Below, piece by piece: positions 61,534 through 64,000 of a stretch of 64,000 nucleotides of DNA. Every line of letters starts with the position of its first letter. Within the stretch, counting starts at the first letter, position 1. Under the pieces are notes generated by a model that did no database searches, had not been told where the DNA came from, and saw only the letters and a list, made by a program, of their open reading frames with translations. Source of the DNA: Pseudonocardia sp. 73-21 (GTDB taxonomy: Bacteria > Actinomycetota > Actinomycetes > Mycobacteriales > Pseudonocardiaceae); assembly GCF_001899645.1 (NCBI RefSeq), contig NZ_MKVV01000044.1:192544-256543 (forward strand), given 5' to 3'. Made by a program: the position numbers and the translations under genes.

Positions 61534-61543
61534 TGGACCAGTG
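61531..61543. promoter_or_regulatory. Palindrome CACTGGACCAGTG over the OhrR-like start
   Basis: CACTGGACCAGTG is a perfect palindrome around the central A and covers the GTG start, a good position for autorepression. A direct repeat ATTGGGG at 61551 and 61566 lies farther out. The classical OhrR TACAATT-type site is absent. Confidence 0.45.
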
Positions 61544-61580
61544 TAGCCTGATTGGGGCACAAAACATTGGGGTGATAAGC

Positions 61581-61979
61581 ATGGACGGCATCCGCCGACC
61601 GAACCCGTTCCGCTGGGTGGCCTACGCGTTCGGCGCCCGCCTCCCGGCCCGCAACCGGGAGTGGGTGTTGTTCGACGCCACCACGCGCACCTGGGTGCTG
61701 CGCCACTTCGCCCGCACCACCGTCCAGCTCGCGCCGTTCGTGATCGTGCTCTTCGTCCTCATCCCGGGCGAGCCATGGGTCCGCGGCTGTGCGGTGCTGG
61801 CCGGCATCCTCCTCGGCTTCTTCTACTCCGCCTCGTACATGCACCAGACCGCCGAGCTGCACGTCATGAAGGCCGGGTACCCGCGCGGCACCGCCGAGGC
61901 CACGCGCGCCGCCGCGCACCCCGACGAGGAACGCGAACGCCAGGAGCGCTACCAGCAGCGCTGGCGCACCGGATCCTGA
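61581..61979 (+). CDS. DUF5313 membrane protein
   Basis: A 132-residue actinobacterial protein: RRPNPFRWVAYAFGARLPAR and WVLFDATTRTWVLRHFARTT, then helices FVIVLFVLIPG and AVLAGILLGFFYSASYM and a basic charged tail ending in RERQERYQQRW. This is the DUF5313 plan. Divergent from the OhrR-like gene, so it is the probable regulated target. Confidence 0.78.
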   Translation: MDGIRRPNPFRWVAYAFGARLPARNREWVLFDATTRTWVLRHFARTTVQLAPFVIVLFVLIPGEPWVRGCAVLAGILLGFFYSASYMHQTAELHVMKAGYPRGTAEATRAAAHPDEERERQERYQQRWRTGS

Positions 61980-61989
61980 GCGGCCCACC

Positions 61990-62448
61990 GTGAGCGCTCC
62001 GCCGCGCCGGGCCCCCGACGACCAGCTGGTGCACCTGCGCCGGACCCGCGACCACATCGACCGGCACTACGCCGAACCTCTGGACCTCGACGCGCTCGCG
62101 GCCGTCGCGGGGATCAGCAAGTACCACTTCCAGCGGCTGTTCACGGCCACCTACGGCCTCTCTCCGGCGGCCCACCTCTCGCAGCGGCGCGTCGAACGCG
62201 CCCAGGACCTGCTGCGCGCCACCAACCTCACCGTCACCGAGGTCTGCCACGCGGTCGGCTTCTCGAGCCTCGGCTCGTTCAGCAGCCGGTTCCGTGAGCT
62301 CGTCGGGGAGACGCCGAGCGAGTTCCAGCGCCGCTGGGCGGCCACCGGTGCGCCGCACATCCCGGGCTGCTTCATCCTGATGTGGGGGCTCGCGGAGCGT
62401 AGAGGGTCCGCAACGGAGGAGAAGCATCCGGGGCCCGGCCCGTCCTAA
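61990..62448 (+). CDS. AraC-type HTH regulator, short form
   Basis: A 152-residue DNA-binding domain: LDLDALAAVAGISKYHFQRL and VTEVCHAVGFSSLGSFSSRF, then GETPSEFQRRW. There is no separate sensor domain; the ~45-residue tail after FQRRWAATG is not family-like. GTG 61990 is 10 bases past the DUF5313 stop, so probably one transcript with it and the VOC gene 9 bases downstream. Confidence 0.83.
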   Translation: MSAPPRRAPDDQLVHLRRTRDHIDRHYAEPLDLDALAAVAGISKYHFQRLFTATYGLSPAAHLSQRRVERAQDLLRATNLTVTEVCHAVGFSSLGSFSSRFRELVGETPSEFQRRWAATGAPHIPGCFILMWGLAERRGSATEEKHPGPGPS

Positions 62449-62457
62449 CCTTCCCGC

Positions 62458-62874
62458 ATGATCACCCACATCTCCATCGCCACCGTTTTCGTGAAGGACG
62501 TCGAGGAGTCGAAGGCCTTCTACGTCGACGTCCTCGGCTTCGCCGAGCACACCGACATCACCCTCGGCGAGGGCTATCGCTGGTGCACCGTGAAGCACCC
62601 GAGCCAGCCGGAGCTGCAGGTCCACCTCGCCCAGCCCGGCCCGCCCCTGTCCCCGGACATGGTGGGGGCGATGCAGCGCGCACTGGACGGCGGCGGCCTG
62701 AACGGCCTCGGCATGAACGTCGACGACTGCCGCACGACCTACGACGACCTGGCGGCCAAGGGCGTCCAGTTCATCCAGGAGCCGCAGGAGCGTCCGTACG
62801 GCATCGAGGCCGTGGCGCGCGACAACTCCGGCAACTGGATGGTGCTCGTCGAGCCGAAGGAGTTCACGCTGTAG
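62458..62874 (+). CDS. VOC-family (glyoxalase/dioxygenase-like) protein
   Basis: A 138-residue single-module VOC protein: ISIATVFVKDVEESKAFYVD, VDVLGFAEHTDITLGEGYRW, QPELQVHLAQPGPPL and ARDNSGNWMVLVEPKEF. Metal ligands of the lyase group are His4, plausibly His54 or Gln52, and Glu133. Paired with the short AraC gene as is common in actinobacteria; stress detoxification is likely. ATG 62458 start. Confidence 0.85.
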   Translation: MITHISIATVFVKDVEESKAFYVDVLGFAEHTDITLGEGYRWCTVKHPSQPELQVHLAQPGPPLSPDMVGAMQRALDGGGLNGLGMNVDDCRTTYDDLAAKGVQFIQEPQERPYGIEAVARDNSGNWMVLVEPKEFTL

Positions 62875-63214
62875 AGGTCCGACAACGGAAACGGGGGGGT
62901 TGGCCTACCAGCGCACGGGGGACCCGATCACCATCGGCGTCGAGTTCCCCGACGTCGAGAACTGATGGCGCAACTTCGACGGCGAGGGCGGCCCGCTCTC
63001 GCTGCATCTGGACGGCACGGACCGTCCTGGGCACGCCATCGCCCGGCGTGACGGGCGCGGCGCGTGACCGTGTCGGTGCACTGGGGCCAGTGCTCCCGGT
63101 ATGTCCCTGCTGTTCTGGCCACCGGGACCTGTGGTGCGCCGTCGGACCACGGCCGGGCAACTCGGCGGTGCTGCAGGTGGTGGCCCCGGGCGGTGCGTAG
63201 AGGTGCGGACCTTT
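62875..63214. other. Gap with possible coding relic
   Basis: No intact gene. Around 62900-62960 the plus strand reads LAYQRTGDPITIGVEFPDVE before a TGA, and continues in frame with NFDGEGGPLSLHLDGTDRPG after it, which looks like a broken gene of unknown family. The rest is featureless up to the IS remnant. Confidence 0.35.
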
Positions 63215-63698
63215 AGACCTGGTCTCATAACCCGGTCTCGATCAGTTGCCGGACGTTGATCAGGCGCAGGCGAGGGTCAGCAGCGGGACGGTCGTGCGCT
63301 CAGTGCGGTCGTAGCGCAGCCCGAGCCGCTTGAACCTCGATGCAGCCCGCGACCAGTCCAGCAGCTGCGCCTCAGACAGCTCGTCGAGCACGAGTTGGTG
63401 CAGCCGGCTCCGCACACCGGCGTCCTGCCACTCCCGCAGCCCAGCCCCTCCGGCAGGTCCCGTCAGCGGCAGCCATGTCGAGCACGAACAAGATCCCTTC
63501 CGGCGCGGCCCGATCGTCGATCTGCGGCCGCCCACCCGGTCCACGAAGCGCTGGACGCGCGGGATCAGCGGCTCGATCAGCTCCCAGAGTCGATCTTCGA
63601 CCAACCGCTGCTGCTTGCTCTTCGCCACGACCGACGACGATCAACGATCAGAGACCGAAGATCACGTAGCGACTCGCCCGGTTTTGAGACCAGGTCTC
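63215..63698. mobile_element. Degenerate IS5-type insertion sequence remnant
   Basis: Terminal inverted repeats AGACCTGGTCTCATAAC (63215-63231) and GTTTTGAGACCAGGTCT (63681-63697) match at 16 of 17 positions. Between them a transposase relic fills the minus strand. At ~484 bp the element is well under the usual 800-900 bp, so its middle has been lost. No target-site duplication is evident. Confidence 0.78.
63260..63628 (-). pseudogene. IS5-family transposase relic
   Basis: Open for 122 codons but made of shifted pieces: VEDRLWELIEPLIPRVQRFV at the N-terminus, then in another frame GRPQIDDRAAPEGILFVLDM, then GLREWQDAGVRSRLHQLVLD and finally RLGLRYDRTERTTVPLLTLA. The catalytic DDE core is deleted (the C-terminal end follows directly on the N-terminal HTH part). 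It cannot be active. Confidence 0.8.
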
Positions 63699-64000
63699 AA
63701 GGACACTCGTGCAGGCGATGAATCAGTTGGTGTGGCTGGCGGAGCACGTCCTGGTACCCGGCGCCGCGGGCGGGTGCGGCGGGGCAGAGCGTCGGCTGCT
63801 GCAGCGGCCCGGTGACGCGGCCCGGTGACGCGGCCCGGTGACGCGCCGGTTGCGCGCGAACCCGAGCTGTCCGCTACCCGGGCGCCGGGGAGGTCACCGG
63901 GGCCGGGTTGGTGTCGGGGATCTCCGCGCCCCGGTCGCCGGCCGCGACACTCCTTTCACCTGGGCTCGCGGGTCGTGATCGCCGGGTGCTGAACGCCGAG
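63699..64000. other. Window end: no gene recognised
   Basis: No convincing coding sequence. It contains three tandem copies of CGGCCCGGTGACG (63804-63842, 13-bp unit). A short open stretch from ATG 63719 (NQLVWLAEHVLVPGAAGG) is not family-like. Confidence 0.4.

Noticed and set aside
1..64000. tRNA, rRNA, riboswitches, phage or integrative element boundaries
   Set aside because: No cloverleaf, rRNA segment, conserved riboswitch core, integrase or att-like direct repeat was recognised by eye; a covariance-model scan would be needed to be sure.

Overview
The window reads as chromosome of a very GC-rich actinobacterium, most likely Pseudonocardiaceae and probably Pseudonocardia or a close relative. 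Grounds: strong G/C preference at third codon positions, many GTG starts, ATGA/GTGA stop-start overlaps, and actinobacterial families (ECF42 sigma factor with a DGPF partner, SigG-like sigma factor with a SnoaL tail, DUF1707, DUF5313, DUF4332, a relic of an F420-type luciferase-like oxidoreductase). The genus is inferred from family content; there is no rRNA here to confirm it. I saw no tRNA, rRNA, CRISPR array, prophage or intact insertion sequence.

Layout. 1-6 kb: the tail of an MFS exporter, a bifunctional-nuclease-domain protein, a methyltransferase, a secreted lysyl-oxidase-like protein, a SigG-like sigma factor, an AraC regulator and an SDR dehydrogenase. 6-11 kb: a three-gene sugar ABC importer divergent from the SDR across a 19-bp palindrome, an ArsR-like regulator and a beta-lactamase-like lipoprotein. 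12-21.5 kb: a molybdopterin oxidoreductase coupled to a TetR regulator, a divergent acyl-CoA ligase, the DGPF/ECF42 pair, a lactate permease and a Gfo/Idh/MocA dehydrogenase. 21.6-26 kb: a quinone-oxidoreductase-like MDR, a decayed luciferase-like oxidoreductase, and a FUSC membrane protein divergent from its probable MarR regulator.

26.1-29.5 kb holds a compact three-gene unit: a 2-oxoglutarate/Fe(II) oxygenase resembling the free-amino-acid halogenase/hydroxylase (HalD/BesD) group, a full-length choline/carnitine acyltransferase, and a SAM methyltransferase. Overlapping genes and matching chemistry suggest a small pathway making an acylated, hydroxylated and probably N-methylated amino acid. 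I regard this as the best candidate for an undescribed system. Then follow a PadR-membrane protein pair, a MarR-regulated ABC exporter, a TetR/ferritin-like hydrolase operon with two identical-type operators, and a rifampin-phosphotransferase-like protein with a membrane tail.

38.3-50.3 kb looks like one catabolic island for an aromatic compound handled as a CoA thioester: a cyclase/isatin-hydrolase-like enzyme, a ThDP decarboxylase, an FAD oxidoreductase, a PaaX regulator, RidA, cupin, thioesterase, aryl-CoA ligase, a fused aminobenzoyl-CoA/salicylyl-CoA monooxygenase-reductase, and an enoyl-CoA hydratase. My reading is isatin/isatinate to anthranilate to 2-aminobenzoyl-CoA to ring dearomatisation and beta-oxidation-like steps. 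A DUF4332 gene follows, whose ribosome-binding site lies in a perfect 24-bp hairpin.

50.5-64 kb: a lipoprotein, a double hotdog protein, a transglutaminase-like protein, then an MprAB-like two-component system leading into a flavin-based electron-transfer module (ferric-reductase-like protein, FMN-binding protein, ApbE). After it come a P-type ATPase gutted by an internal deletion, a DMT transporter, a PH-domain membrane protein, an OhrR-like MarR, small regulatory and VOC genes, and a degenerate IS5-type insertion sequence at 63.2-63.7 kb.
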